NCBI RefSeq assembly: GCF_900104355.1
Contig: NZ_FNIY01000009.1
Span: 62,001-126,000 of the forward strand
From: Phyllobacterium sp. OV277
GTDB lineage: Bacteria; Pseudomonadota; Alphaproteobacteria; Rhizobiales; Rhizobiaceae
DNA length: 64,000 nucleotides
Direction: 5' to 3'
Positions within the stretch are counted from its first letter, which is position 1; each line of letters starts with the position of its first letter. The notes under the pieces were generated by a model. The model was not told the DNA's origin. It ran no database searches and saw only the letters and a list, made by a program, of their open reading frames with translations. The translations under genes were made by a program, and so were the position numbers. This document shows positions 47,217 through 56,330 of this stretch, in pieces.

Positions 47217-47663
47217 TCAGGCCGCAGCTTCGGCGTTTTTCTTCTCGATCTGGTCGAGGCAATCGACCACGGCCTCGAAAGTCAGCATGGTGGAATTGTG
47301 CCGCGCCTTGTAATCACGCACCGGCTCCAGAAACTTCAATTCCTCGAAACGCCCTTCCGGCGGCGTGCCATTTTCTTTCAGCATTTTAAACATGGCATCG
47401 CGCACATCGCGCAATTCCTGGCTTGTGGCCCCGATCACATGGCGGGCCATGATCGACGAGGACGCCTGACCAAGGGCGCAGGCTTTGACGTCATGGGCAA
47501 AATCCGTCACCACACCGTCTTTGACCTTCAGATCGACAATCACCGTCGAGCCGCAGAGTTTGGAGTGGGCTTTTGCGGATGCATCGGGGCTATCCAAACG
47601 TCCAAGCCGTTGAATATTTCCTGCAAATTCCAGAATACGCGTATTGTAGACGTCGTTGATCAT
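47217..47663 (-). CDS. Iron-sulfur cluster assembly scaffold (NifU N-terminal/IscU-like)
   Basis: 148-residue scaffold of the NifU_N/SufU fold. Conserved cysteines sit in SKLCGSTVIVDL near 38 and VKACALGQASSSIM near 66, with a third in AVVDCLDQ near the C-terminus. The ATG at 47663 (MINDVYNTRIL) follows GGAAG and fits the family start; an upstream reading to 47852 does not. It is divergent from folE by 273 bases and coupled to yidD. In Rhizobiales this gene is usually next to yidD and thrS. Confidence 0.88.
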   Translation of the reverse strand: MINDVYNTRILEFAGNIQRLGRLDSPDASAKAHSKLCGSTVIVDLKVKDGVVTDFAHDVKACALGQASSSIMARHVIGATSQELRDVRDAMFKMLKENGTPPEGRFEELKFLEPVRDYKARHNSTMLTFEAVVDCLDQIEKKNAEAAA

Positions 47664-47936
47664 AATGGACTTCCGCACCTCATCCGAACCAAAGTGTAAC
47701 CAGAGAATTGTCTGGTATTTGGCCCTATGAATCCTGAATTCACTCTCTATATAGTATTTGAGCGGGCCAGCATAAAGCACCATGGCGTAAATTCTGCGAC
47801 AATGGTATTTGTGATCGCCCAGGCGGAAGCTTTCGGGCCAAGCCGGCTTCAATACACCGCGTACTCGTTACGGAACGATTATCGTGTATTGCCGTTTAAC
47901 TCGTCGCTCCTCTGAGGGCGACTACGGGAGATCGCG

Positions 47937-48563
47937 ATGGATGCGGTAATAAAAAGTTTGCAGTCAACGACTGTCAATCAGAACAATCTACGACGTCCGA
48001 CACAGGAAGAAGCGGAAGCAGCAGTGCGCACGCTGTTACTCTGGGCCGGTGACAATCCGGATCGTGAAGGTCTTCTGGATACGCCGCAGCGCGTCGCCAA
48101 GGCCTATAAGGAGCTGTTCTCGGGCTATGATGAAAGCCCTGATGACGTGCTCGGCCGGACCTTCGAGGAGGTCGCCGGATATGACGATATTGTCTTTATA
48201 AAAGACATTCCGTTCTTTTCCCATTGCGAGCATCATATGGTTCCCATCATCGGCAAGGCACATGTTGCATACCTTCCCGATGGCGAAAAAGTGGTTGGCC
48301 TGTCCAAGATTGCCCGCGTGGTTCACATGTTTGCCCGTCGTCTGCAAACGCAGGAGAGCATGACGGCGCAGATTGCCAATGCCATTCAGGATTCGCTGCG
48401 CCCGCGTGGTGTAGCCGTCATGATCGAGGCCGAGCATATGTGCATGGCCATGCGCGGTATTCGCGTCTCCGGCTCGACAACAACCACGACCACTTTCACC
48501 GGTGCGTTCAAGGCTGATGTCAATGAGCAGGTTCGCTTCATGACACTTCTCAAGGGCCGCTAG
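47937..48563 (+). CDS. folE: GTP cyclohydrolase I
   Basis: 208-residue enzyme for the first step of tetrahydrofolate synthesis, GTP to dihydroneopterin triphosphate. Zinc ligands are in [10 protein letters not shown] near 98-103 and HMCMAMRGI near 168, so it is the zinc-dependent type [16 protein letters not shown] is the substrate-site helix. hisI follows after 27 bases on the same strand. The ribosome binding site is GGGAG about 9 bases before the ATG. Confidence 0.96.
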   Translation: MDAVIKSLQSTTVNQNNLRRPTQEEAEAAVRTLLLWAGDNPDREGLLDTPQRVAKAYKELFSGYDESPDDVLGRTFEEVAGYDDIVFIKDIPFFSHCEHHMVPIIGKAHVAYLPDGEKVVGLSKIARVVHMFARRLQTQESMTAQIANAIQDSLRPRGVAVMIEAEHMCMAMRGIRVSGSTTTTTTFTGAFKADVNEQVRFMTLLKGR

Positions 48564-48590
48564 GCGCTTTCATTTCCAGAATTGGCATTC

Positions 48591-49010
48591 ATGAGCAACG
48601 GTTCCTTTTCGTCTCCCCTTGCGGACAAACATGACAATGAAGAAGGCGCGGTGTTTGCACCGCGCTTTGACGCTGCTGGTCTGGTGACCACCATCGTTAC
48701 CGATGCGCATGATGGTCATCTCCTCATGGTGGCGCATATGAATGCGGAAGCATTGCGCCTCACTTTGGCGACCGGCATTGCCCATTACTGGTCCCGTTCG
48801 CGTCAGTCGCTCTGGAAAAAGGGCGAGACGTCAGGAAATCTGCAATCAGTCGTAGAAATGCGTACCGATTGCGATCAGGATGCTCTTTGGCTCAAGGTGA
48901 CAGTGGCTGGAAATGGCCCTACCTGTCACACTGGCCGCAGATCATGTTTCTACCGCCAAGTCGTCAGCGAAAATGGCACATCCCATCTGGTCATGACACC
49001 CGCGACGTAG
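48591..49010 (+). CDS. hisI: Phosphoribosyl-AMP cyclohydrolase
   Basis: Third step of histidine synthesis. 139 residues, the single-domain form without HisE. Conserved: [12 protein letters not shown] near 44, [19 protein letters not shown] near 62-80, [11 protein letters not shown] near 92 and the zinc/catalytic [11 protein letters not shown] near 110. The ATG at 48591 is chosen over an in-frame TTG nine bases upstream. Confidence 0.95.
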   Translation: MSNGSFSSPLADKHDNEEGAVFAPRFDAAGLVTTIVTDAHDGHLLMVAHMNAEALRLTLATGIAHYWSRSRQSLWKKGETSGNLQSVVEMRTDCDQDALWLKVTVAGNGPTCHTGRRSCFYRQVVSENGTSHLVMTPAT

Positions 49011-49151
49011 CGCAACTTTTGCTACCAAGCACTGTCGAACGACTGCTCTCATTTTCGTTGGTTGGCTAAGCGGCCATAATTCCGCAATATTCATGCTTTG
49101 GATACCAAAGTGAGGGGATAATGTGCGAATACGACTTTAGGAGTGCAAGCC

Positions 49152-50126
49152 ATGCTCGAATGGGCATCGCGACGGTTGCGTGCGGCGGAACCGATTGGCG
49201 TCACTGACGGCCCGAAGGTACCTGTTCTGGACCCGTCCCCACATGTTGAAAAAAGAGCCCCCATTGCGCTGGCGCTTGGCGGCGGCGCGGCGCGCGGCTG
49301 GGCCCATATTGGCGTGTTGCGTGCGCTTGACGAAGCGGGTATCGAAATTTCCATGATCGCGGGAACGTCGATTGGCGCACTGGTGGGCGGCTGCTATCTT
49401 GGCGGCAAACTCGATCAGCTGGAAGAGTTCGCGCGCAGCCTGACCAAACGCGGTATTTTCAGCCTGCTGGATCTGCGTTTCGGTGGCAACGGCATTTTCG
49501 GCGGCATGAAACTTGACCGCCGCTTGCGCGAACATCTGGCCGAACTTGCCATTGAGGATTTGCCAAAGCCTTTCGTTGCGGTGTGCACCGAGATCAATAC
49601 CGGTCACGAAATCTGGCTGACGCGCGGCAGCCTCATCACTGCCATGCGTGCTTCCTATGCCCTGCCCGGCGTGTTTGAACCCGTTGCCTGCAATGGCCGC
49701 ATTCTGGTTGATGGCGCGCTGGTAAACCCTGTGCCGGTTTCCGTCTGCCGCTCCTATGAACAACCGCTGGTGGTGGCGGTGAACCTGCATTACGACCAGT
49801 TCGGTCGTGCAGCGGTGATCAAGCATTCGGCGGAAGCACCGAGCGCGCAGGACGTCGAACCGGAAGGCGCAGGCAGCCATTTTCGTGCAGCGCGGGCCAC
49901 GCGGCTTGGGATAACAGGCGTGATGATGGAATCCTTCAACATCATTCAGGACCGGATTTCACGCGCCCGCATGGCAGGCGATCCGCCTGATATCGCGCTA
50001 TTGCCGAAAATCGGCCATGTGGGGCTTGCCGAGTTTCATCGTGCCGATGAGGCGATCAAACTCGGCTATGAGGAAACCATGGCCCGGCTCGGCGAACTCG
50101 AGCGCATGCAAAAGGTTGTTTTTTAA
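49152..50126 (+). CDS. Patatin-like phospholipase
   Basis: 324-residue serine lipid hydrolase of the RssA/patatin type. Oxyanion-hole motif GGGAARGWAHIG near 43-54, nucleophile Ser73 in GTSIGAL, and catalytic Asp in VDGALVNPVP near 188. The ATG at 49152 follows TAGGAG at good spacing; an in-frame GTG at 49143 overlaps that site. No signal peptide. It probably hydrolyses membrane phospholipid or a related ester; substrate unknown. Confidence 0.9.
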   Translation: MLEWASRRLRAAEPIGVTDGPKVPVLDPSPHVEKRAPIALALGGGAARGWAHIGVLRALDEAGIEISMIAGTSIGALVGGCYLGGKLDQLEEFARSLTKRGIFSLLDLRFGGNGIFGGMKLDRRLREHLAELAIEDLPKPFVAVCTEINTGHEIWLTRGSLITAMRASYALPGVFEPVACNGRILVDGALVNPVPVSVCRSYEQPLVVAVNLHYDQFGRAAVIKHSAEAPSAQDVEPEGAGSHFRAARATRLGITGVMMESFNIIQDRISRARMAGDPPDIALLPKIGHVGLAEFHRADEAIKLGYEETMARLGELERMQKVVF

Positions 50127-50150
50127 ACCACCAGTATCAACACAACCGCT

Positions 50151-50582
50151 TCAGGCGGTTGCGATATAGCTACGAATTTCTTCGGATTCGCGCTCGACCT
50201 CTTCGATACGCAGTTTCACCACGTCACCGATCGAGACGATGCCATGCAATGCCCCGTCTTTTTCGACAGGCAGATGGCGGAACCGACCGCGGGTCATCAT
50301 TTCCATCACCTGATTCACCGTGTGCATTTCCGAGCAGACGCTGACCTTGACGGTCATGATATCCGAGATCGGACGCCAGAGCGCATCAGCGCCGTCGGCA
50401 GCAATGGCGCGCACAACATCGCGCTCGGACAAAATGCCTTTGATGGCTCGTTTTTCATCCACGATAACAATTGCACCAATCTTGTGCTTTGCAAGTGCAG
50501 CAACAGCATCACCGAGTGTCGTGTCGGGTGCAGCGCTAAAAACGTCGTAGCCTTTGCGTTCCAGTATTAATTTGACTGTCAT
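50151..50582 (-). CDS. Two-CBS-domain protein
   Basis: 143 residues made almost entirely of a CBS pair (about 5-65 and 75-130; ISERDVV-type segment ILSERDVVRAIA and VSIGDVVKLRIEE). Such stand-alone Bateman modules bind adenosine nucleotides and sense energy state. No attached effector domain. It is followed by a convergent patatin gene and lies downstream of the rhomboid gene in the same direction. Confidence 0.9.
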   Translation of the reverse strand: MTVKLILERKGYDVFSAAPDTTLGDAVAALAKHKIGAIVIVDEKRAIKGILSERDVVRAIAADGADALWRPISDIMTVKVSVCSEMHTVNQVMEMMTRGRFRHLPVEKDGALHGIVSIGDVVKLRIEEVERESEEIRSYIATA

Positions 50583-50711
50583 GTACGTCCTCCTTGCACA
50601 TTAGCCTGATGAACACCTGACCGCCGGAATCCTCCTTTATCCCCGCGACCAATACGCCATGGTGCGCGTATGTTGCACCCAATGCAACAGCTTTGCAATT
50701 ATTCCAACAGT

Positions 50712-51425
50712 TCAGCGCCGGTCCGGACGATCGAACAGGGCAACACCGAAAAAGCCAAGGAGAAAGCCGCCAATATGCGCTTCCCAGGCTATGGTTGCCG
50801 CGCCCTGGCCCGGCGTGAAGGCAAAAAGACCGGTTGCGATATTGGTGATGAACCAGACTGCGACGAAGACAAGAACCGTGCGGGTTCTCAAGGCGACCGC
50901 GATTGGCAGGATCGGTCCGGTGAATGCAGCAGAATTGCGCTGCGTTGAGCGGCGGAAGCCGAAACGCGCAGCAGCACCCATCATGCCTGAGATGGCGCCC
51001 GAAGCGCCAACCAGAGGGATCGGGCTTGCCGGATAAATGGCAAAATGCAGCATGACGGCGGCAATCGCCGTGACGACCCAGAACAGCGATGTACGCAGCG
51101 GCCCGATACGCGCAGCGAGCGGCGAGCCAAACGCAGCCAGCCAGATCATGTTGAGCGCGATATGGGCAAAACTGCCATGCATGAAGGAATAGGTGACGGT
51201 GGTGAGCCACGCCGCCGGTGAATAAAACCCGCCAAACTGGGAAAAGCGCGCCGGGATGAAAGCATAATCCAGCAGGAAATTATTGTCCTGCGCGTCGGTC
51301 AGCACATAATTCTCGATCAAAAACACCGCGATGCAAATCGCAAAAATGGCAAGGATGACGCCGGGAATGTTGAAGATCGGCTCGCGTGCCGGTGGCTGAT
51401 TGTGCGCGTTCGTAGGCTCGGTCAT
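50712..51425 (-). CDS. Rhomboid family intramembrane serine protease
   Basis: 237 residues with six or seven membrane segments. The family motif HGSFAHIALNM is at 83-93, the nucleophile Ser142 in VGASGAISG, and the catalytic His216 in WEAHIGGFLLG. It cleaves transmembrane proteins in the bilayer; targets unknown. An orphan terminator-like hairpin lies 60 bases upstream of its start. Confidence 0.92.
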   Translation of the reverse strand: MTEPTNAHNQPPAREPIFNIPGVILAIFAICIAVFLIENYVLTDAQDNNFLLDYAFIPARFSQFGGFYSPAAWLTTVTYSFMHGSFAHIALNMIWLAAFGSPLAARIGPLRTSLFWVVTAIAAVMLHFAIYPASPIPLVGASGAISGMMGAAARFGFRRSTQRNSAAFTGPILPIAVALRTRTVLVFVAVWFITNIATGLFAFTPGQGAATIAWEAHIGGFLLGFFGVALFDRPDRR

Positions 51426-51478
51426 TCTTCCCGCCGCTGATTCACTTGAGAACTCTGCTTAGCAGCAAACTCACCAAA

Positions 51479-51513
51479 CAAAAATAAGGCCGTTCAATGA
51501 ACATGAACGGCCT
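51479..51513 (-). terminator. Orphan intrinsic terminator upstream of the rhomboid gene
   Basis: On the minus strand GGCCGTTCA, a 7-base loop and TGAACGGCC are followed by TTATTTTTGTTT. No coding gene on that strand ends here: the region to its right (51514-51738) is the gap before a plus-strand gene. It may end a small RNA transcribed leftward. The remaining 313-base gap shows no protein gene. Confidence 0.65.
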
Positions 51514-51738
51514 CAATTTGAATACTTCAACAGATAACTCTACTCGCCATCCTTGTGGCACAGAGCACCCACCCGCTCAATCTAAACCATTTGTTAACCT
51601 TAACTGCCCCCCACGGTGGACACAGCCGCATCATCAATGGCGCTTCTGAGCCGCCGGTGCGAATGTCTGGCTGGTTAAACACACTCTCCATGCAGAATTA
51701 GAAACCAGCGGGTCTCAACCCTCAACCGGAAGCATCAT

Positions 51739-52368
51739 ATGCGGCATGATGGAGCGAGCGAGCTTTTCGCCTATTGGAACGATCTGCGCGGAACCCGCGC
51801 AGCACCGGAGCGGCGGGAAATATCACCTGCCCTCATCCGCTCGCGCCTGTCCGACACGTTCATCCTGCGCGCCAGCGGGGCATCTGAAGCACGCTTCCGG
51901 TTGGCAGGAACGCGCATCTGCTCGATCTATGGACGTGAACTTAAAGGCCAGACATTTACCTCAATCTGGCAGACCAAGGACAAATCAGTCATTGCACGGA
52001 TCATCTCCAGCAGCCTGACAACCAAGACCGTCGTCCAGTCCACCTATGAGGGCAAAAGCAGCCGTGGCCGCAAAATGCTGTTCAATCTCATTCTCCTGCC
52101 GCTGGCAAACGAGGTGAATGAACGGCATCTCCTCGGCATGATAACCGCCGCGGGTAAACCGTTCTGGCTGGAATCCGATGCGATCATCGAGAACAGTCTC
52201 CGGTCGATATCCATGGTCGACCCGCTTCAGTCAACTGTTGTGCCGGTCAATCATCCATTACAGGAAGACCACAGACTTGTGGTGGCGAACAGGCTGTTGC
52301 CTGCCCCCAATGGCAGCCGCCGGGTGAGGCATCTCATGGTTTTCGACGGTGGGAAAATCCCCGATTAG
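51739..52368 (+). CDS. PAS_5-type sensory domain protein
   Basis: 209-residue soluble protein of the alphaproteobacterial PAS_5 family (also called DUF1419-like PAS). The conserved start FAYWNDLRGTRAAPERRE near 11-28 and FRLAGTRICSIYGRELKG near 54-71 are typical. No output domain is attached. It precedes a PilZ protein gene by 102 bases; in rhizobia such pairs are common, suggesting a link to c-di-GMP-controlled surface or cell-cycle behaviour (inference). Confidence 0.82.
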   Translation: MRHDGASELFAYWNDLRGTRAAPERREISPALIRSRLSDTFILRASGASEARFRLAGTRICSIYGRELKGQTFTSIWQTKDKSVIARIISSSLTTKTVVQSTYEGKSSRGRKMLFNLILLPLANEVNERHLLGMITAAGKPFWLESDAIIENSLRSISMVDPLQSTVVPVNHPLQEDHRLVVANRLLPAPNGSRRVRHLMVFDGGKIPD

Positions 52369-52470
52369 GTCGGCAAACTCTAATAAATCCTTACCCTGTT
52401 ACCTCGCCGTTAAGACTTGTGTTCTAATCTGGATTGATCGAAATCCATTTTAGCCTCCCGGATACACTTC

Positions 52471-53079
52471 ATGCATCTGACCCGTGACGATACAAATCCG
52501 ACTATCGGCGCCATGGGAAAGTTTCATCGCGTGAAGGTGGAGCTTTATGGCCGCTTCATGCTGGAAGACCGCACCGAGCATGTCTGCCAGATCGACGAGA
52601 TGTCGCCGGGCGATGCCCTCTTCACCACGGAAGTTATGGCAAGCACCGGCGAGCGTATCATCGCCTATATCGATCATATCGGCCGGGTTGAGGGTCATGT
52701 GGAGCGTCTGGTCAGTGGCGGCTTCCTGCTTGCGCTCATTGCTTCAGACCGCAAGAAGAACAAGATCGCGGCGCAGCTGACCTGGCTTGCCAACAAGCAT
52801 GAACTTGATATGCCCGAGGACCGGCGCCATCAGCGCATTGCGCCAAGCAATCCGATTTCCATGCTTGGCATGTCCGATGGCCGCGAATATCCCTGCCGTA
52901 TCATCGATCTGTCGATTTCAGGTGCCGCCGTCGAAATCCGCATGCGCCCTGCCCTGAACAGTCAGGTTGTTCTGGGTTCCATGCGCGGACGTGTCGTGCG
53001 CCATTTCGAAGAAGGGATCGCGATTGAGTTCGCAAACGTCCAAAGCCGCGAAACAATCGAAATCGCCTTCGAGAACTAG
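52471..53079 (+). CDS. PilZ domain c-di-GMP-binding protein
   Basis: 202 residues with two PilZ-like halves. The C-terminal one (about 115-200) has the c-di-GMP motif pair RRHQR near 118 and DLSISGAAV near 148. The N-terminal half (about 15-90) has the same fold pattern (GRFMLEDRTEHVCQIDEMS) but lacks RxxxR and is probably degenerate. It likely transmits c-di-GMP levels to a partner; target unknown. Confidence 0.85.
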   Translation: MHLTRDDTNPTIGAMGKFHRVKVELYGRFMLEDRTEHVCQIDEMSPGDALFTTEVMASTGERIIAYIDHIGRVEGHVERLVSGGFLLALIASDRKKNKIAAQLTWLANKHELDMPEDRRHQRIAPSNPISMLGMSDGREYPCRIIDLSISGAAVEIRMRPALNSQVVLGSMRGRVVRHFEEGIAIEFANVQSRETIEIAFEN

Positions 53080-53085
53080 ACGGCT

Positions 53086-53547
53086 TCAGGAGCCGGTATA
53101 GGGCGTACCGTCCTTGTGGACGAACCGCCCATCGGAACTGGCGCTCATCATATCAATATCGGAACAGGTGATAAGGTCTTGCGGGTTGCGTGAGCCCACC
53201 TCGAGATAAACAGCCATAGCCGACGATCTGTTGATCATGTGATGGCCATTACCGGTGTTTTTGGCAAACGTTGCGCAGTCGCCTGCTTTCAATATCGTTT
53301 CGCCGCCATCTTCGATAAGCGTCACTTCGCCCTCAAGGATATAGACAAACTCGTCCTCGTGGCTATGCCAATGACGCTGGCTCGACCAACTGCCTGCCGG
53401 TAATGTCATCAGATTAACGCCGAAATCACTCAGACCACCCGCATCGCCAAGACGCCGCCGCGTCCGTGCGGCGCAGGGTGCATCGAAAGGCGGCGGATAA
53501 CCTGAACCAGGACGGACAGGCACGGTGGCAAGATCGATCTTGGGCAT
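53086..53547 (-). CDS. Cupin domain protein
   Basis: 153-residue single-cupin protein. Metal-type residues are visible in QRHWHSHEDEFVYILEGE near 58-75 and GNGHHMINRS near 100. It may be an isomerase, dioxygenase or small-molecule sensor; sequence does not decide. It is convergent with the PilZ gene with 6 bases between stops. Confidence 0.85.
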   Translation of the reverse strand: MPKIDLATVPVRPGSGYPPPFDAPCAARTRRRLGDAGGLSDFGVNLMTLPAGSWSSQRHWHSHEDEFVYILEGEVTLIEDGGETILKAGDCATFAKNTGNGHHMINRSSAMAVYLEVGSRNPQDLITCSDIDMMSASSDGRFVHKDGTPYTGS

Positions 53548-53639
53548 GGAACGGCTCCTCCTTTGCGAACCCGCACGTTAAACGAAAGCCGCCCTTAAGA
53601 ACATTCCATCACTACCTTCCGTCTTGGTTACTAAAAGCA

Positions 53640-53893
53640 TACATTTTGGCCGAATGTGGGCGATGCAGCTTTAAGTGATTGTCAATCACACTTTATTCGG
53701 AAAAACAGAACCTTAACCCCTATATACTTTGTACATCTTCACGTATTCTTACTTTAAATAAAATGGTAATATTTAATAATACTTTGCAAACGCTCAATAG
53801 TTTATTTTTTACTACTTATTTTTCTCACATTTATTTCTTCTATTTACCGGCTGGTCAATGTCTCCATGCCATTCTCGCCTTAACCGGGAGACG
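53640..53893. other. Strikingly AT-rich leader of the secreted protease-like gene
   Basis: Most of this stretch is A and T, in sharp contrast to its surroundings. A palindrome GTGATT-GTC-AATCAC lies at 53675-53689. Several TATA-like hexamers (TATATA near 53719, TAATATTTAATAATA near 53765) could serve as promoters. Short reading frames inside show no family likeness. Confidence 0.6.
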
Positions 53894-53899
53894 ACGGTA

Positions 53900-54508
53900 A
53901 TGATAAAAAGCATGATTTTAGCGGGCGCAGCCCTTCTTATGATGACCATGACTGTACAGGCAGGACCGGTACGGTCTTCGGCAACAGTGATGCAAACCGG
54001 CGGGCGTACATCGCAGCCGATCGGTCATTATGATTTTTGCCAGATCTATCAGGATGAATGCCGCATCAAAAGCATCAGCGATACGCCTGTAACATTGACC
54101 CCAAAGGTCTGGGCACAGCTGGTTCAGATCAACACCACTGTGAATACGCAGATAAAGCCGGAAACCGATATGGAAATCTGGGGCAAGGCTGAAGTCTGGT
54201 CCTATCCAACCACTGTCGGCGATTGTGAGGATTATGTTCTGCTCAAGCGCAAGATGCTGATTGAGCGCGGCCTGCCCGTTAATTCACTGCTCATCACTGT
54301 TGTCCGGCAGATGAATGGCGAAGGCCACGCAGTTCTTACCGTGCGCACGGATCGCGGTGACTATGTGCTCGACAATCTGGAAGCGCAGATCAAGCCATGG
54401 AACGAAACGACCTATGACTATCTGAAGCGCCAGTCGATCTACAACACAGGCGCATGGGTTTCGATCAGTGACGACCGACAGGTTCTCGTTGGCAGTATCG
54501 CGCAGTAG
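53900..54508 (+). CDS. Transglutaminase-like cysteine protease (BTLCP/DUF920 type)
   Basis: 202 residues with a signal peptide (residues 1-21, ending VQAG). The papain-like triad of the family is present: Cys in VGDCEDYVLLKR near 106, His in GEGHAVLTVR near 141 and Asp in GDYVLDNL near 157. In related bacteria such proteins sit with LapD/LapG-type biofilm control, cutting surface adhesins, but no lapD gene is adjacent. The start follows GGGAG and a long AT-rich leader. Confidence 0.88.
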   Translation: MIKSMILAGAALLMMTMTVQAGPVRSSATVMQTGGRTSQPIGHYDFCQIYQDECRIKSISDTPVTLTPKVWAQLVQINTTVNTQIKPETDMEIWGKAEVWSYPTTVGDCEDYVLLKRKMLIERGLPVNSLLITVVRQMNGEGHAVLTVRTDRGDYVLDNLEAQIKPWNETTYDYLKRQSIYNTGAWVSISDDRQVLVGSIAQ

Positions 54509-54532
54509 GATTTACACACCCGCTTTCATGAT

Positions 54533-54563
54533 AAGCCAGTTCCGGCAACGGAGCTGGCTTTTT
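54533..54563 (+). terminator. Intrinsic terminator of the BTLCP gene
   Basis: AAGCCAGTTCCG, GCAA loop, CGGAGCTGGCTT and then TTTC. One G-T pair in the stem. It lies between convergent genes. Confidence 0.85.
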
Positions 54564-54578
54564 CATGAAGCCCACAGA

Positions 54579-55106
54579 TCAGATTGGCTCCATGCCGCGC
54601 ATGAAGCGCTTGCCGTTTTCGACATAATGGGCTGCCGAGAGTCTGAGCTGCTCAATGGCCGCATCATCCAAAGTGCGAATAACACGGGCGGGCGAGCCGA
54701 CGATCAGCGAATTATCGGGAAATTCTTTGCGTTCCATCACAAGCGCACCGGCTCCCACCAGCGAGTTTTTGCCGATCTTCGCGCCGTTGAGAATAATGGC
54801 ACCCATGCCAATCAATGTATTTTCGCCAATGGTGCAGCCATGCAGCATGGCGCGGTGGCCGATGGTGCAGCCCTCGCCGATTGTCAGCGGATAGCCCATA
54901 TCCGTATGCATCACCGTGTGCTCCTGCACATTGGTGTTGCGGCCAACATGGATGGGTTCATTATCGCCGCGCAAAACCGACCCAAACCAGATGCCGGCAT
55001 TCTCGCCAAGGAAAATCCTGCCAACCAATACGGCATCGGGCGCGATCCAGTTTGACTCCCGGTGTTCAAATTCGGGCGCGTGGCCATCAAGCGTATATAT
55101 GGGCAT
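54579..55106 (-). CDS. Gamma-carbonic-anhydrase family protein (left-handed beta helix)
   Basis: 175 residues of hexapeptide repeats (GRIFLGENAGIWFGS, TIGEGCTIGHRAMLHGC). Metal-binding His residues are in VQEHTVMH and GHRAMLHG. The ATG at 55106 follows AGGAGG at ideal spacing and is preferred over an upstream in-frame start at 55160. The family includes gamma carbonic anhydrases, PaaY and CaiE; which activity applies here is open. Confidence 0.9.
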   Translation of the reverse strand: MPIYTLDGHAPEFEHRESNWIAPDAVLVGRIFLGENAGIWFGSVLRGDNEPIHVGRNTNVQEHTVMHTDMGYPLTIGEGCTIGHRAMLHGCTIGENTLIGMGAIILNGAKIGKNSLVGAGALVMERKEFPDNSLIVGSPARVIRTLDDAAIEQLRLSAAHYVENGKRFMRGMEPI

Positions 55107-55248
55107 AAATCCTCCTGAGATTCGCTGATGCCAGCTTAGCCACCCAAATGCATTCTTCACAGACGATTAACCATAAATCAGCACTTTGCCGCTAATCTTC
55201 TCCCGATCTCAGGCAGCTTCAAAAGCTGCCAACAGGACCGGAAGAGCG

Positions 55249-55974
55249 ATGCAAACCTCTGCACAGCGCGTGGAACCGATAACCGGCAGCCCTTTTCTGC
55301 AACGCATCTTCTATGGCGTCATCGCTCTTGCGCTCATCACCGCAGCCCTGGCGGCGGCCGGGCATTATTTCGGCCATACCATTTCGCTTGGCGGACATAC
55401 GGAAGATACGACGCCGCACGAGATTGTTATCGGCAATAGTGTGCTTGAATTGCCTGCCAATGCCATCCGCTTCCGGGCGCAGCGCGGCGACGGGGTGGCC
55501 CAAAGGGTCGATCTCTATCTGCACTGGCCCGATATGCAGGGTTATCAGCCAACATTTATCAAGGATTTCAATGGCGCAGGTGAGACAAAAACACTGCTGT
55601 TCTTGACCTTCGAGCCACGCGCCACATCCCGCGACATGTCAGGCCGCTATGGCCCGATCTATAGCACGCTGACCGATGGTCCCGGCATCAAAGGCCCATC
55701 TGGACTAACCATCCAGAATTTCCTGACAACAAGTGGCTTCGTGAGCGAACAGCTTGTCACCTCATCCCAAAGCAAAAATCGCGAATTGTTTGTTGCCCGC
55801 TGTCTCGACGAGGAAACATCAAAAGCCAATCTGGCATCGTGCCAGCGCGATATCTTCATTGGTGAGGATTTGCAGTTGACCTACCGTTTTCCGCGCGAAT
55901 TTCTCGCGATCTGGCAGGAATTGGACCAGAAGGTCCTAAGCTTTGCGCAAGGTCATCTTAAAACACCGAAGTGA
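55249..55974 (+). CDS. Membrane-anchored protein of unknown function
   Basis: 241 residues, not recognised. One membrane segment at about 20-40 (FYGVIALALITAALAAAGHY), then a periplasmic part of about 200 residues rich in beta strands, with two cysteines in ARCLDEETSKANLASC. The ATG at 55249 follows GGAAGAG. It is divergent from the gamma-carbonic-anhydrase-like gene. Similar single-pass proteins are widespread in Rhizobiales without assigned role. Confidence 0.7.
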   Translation: MQTSAQRVEPITGSPFLQRIFYGVIALALITAALAAAGHYFGHTISLGGHTEDTTPHEIVIGNSVLELPANAIRFRAQRGDGVAQRVDLYLHWPDMQGYQPTFIKDFNGAGETKTLLFLTFEPRATSRDMSGRYGPIYSTLTDGPGIKGPSGLTIQNFLTTSGFVSEQLVTSSQSKNRELFVARCLDEETSKANLASCQRDIFIGEDLQLTYRFPREFLAIWQELDQKVLSFAQGHLKTPK

Positions 55975-56017
55975 CGCCACGAAGGGCGGCACTTCCTCTC
56001 TTCACAGCGTTTTGCCG

Positions 56018-56224
56018 TCAGAGATCCATGTCGAGAATAGCCATGGAGAAGTTGTAGGACAGTTCGCCCTCATCTTCATCCTTGTAGATCAGGCCGAGAA
56101 ATTCATCGCCAAGATAGAGTTCAGCTGAGTCGTCCTTGCGTGGACGCGCCTTTACCGTGAGGTCCGTGTTTCTGAATGTGCGCTTGAAATAGCTGTCGAG
56201 TTTTTTCAGTTCTTCGGGTTTCAC
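56018..56224 (-). CDS. DUF3126 family small protein
   Basis: 68 residues (KPEELKKLDSYFKRTFRN at the start, then ELYLGDEFLGLIYKDEDEGE and a C-terminal strand). It matches the short alphaproteobacterial DUF3126 family usually found beside cysE. The start is GTG at 56224, 7 bases after AGGAGAA. A longer frame continues upstream into the hairpin and cysE end but is not family-like. Function unknown. Confidence 0.82.
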   Translation of the reverse strand: MKPEELKKLDSYFKRTFRNTDLTVKARPRKDDSAELYLGDEFLGLIYKDEDEGELSYNFSMAILDMDL

Positions 56225-56277
56225 GCGGTTTCTCCTGTCGAATAGATAATCTGGAAGCGGGCTTGTGGCATGCGATA

Positions 56278-56301
56278 ACCGGCCCTGTAAAGGGCCGGTG
56301 T
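56278..56301. terminator. Hairpin between cysE and the DUF3126 gene
   Basis: ACCGGCCCT and AGGGCCGGT with a short loop. Neither strand has a good T run, so it may be a partial terminator or processing site after cysE. Confidence 0.5.
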
Positions 56302-56330
56302 TGTCGTTTCTGGCAGCTGAAGTCTCTGCT

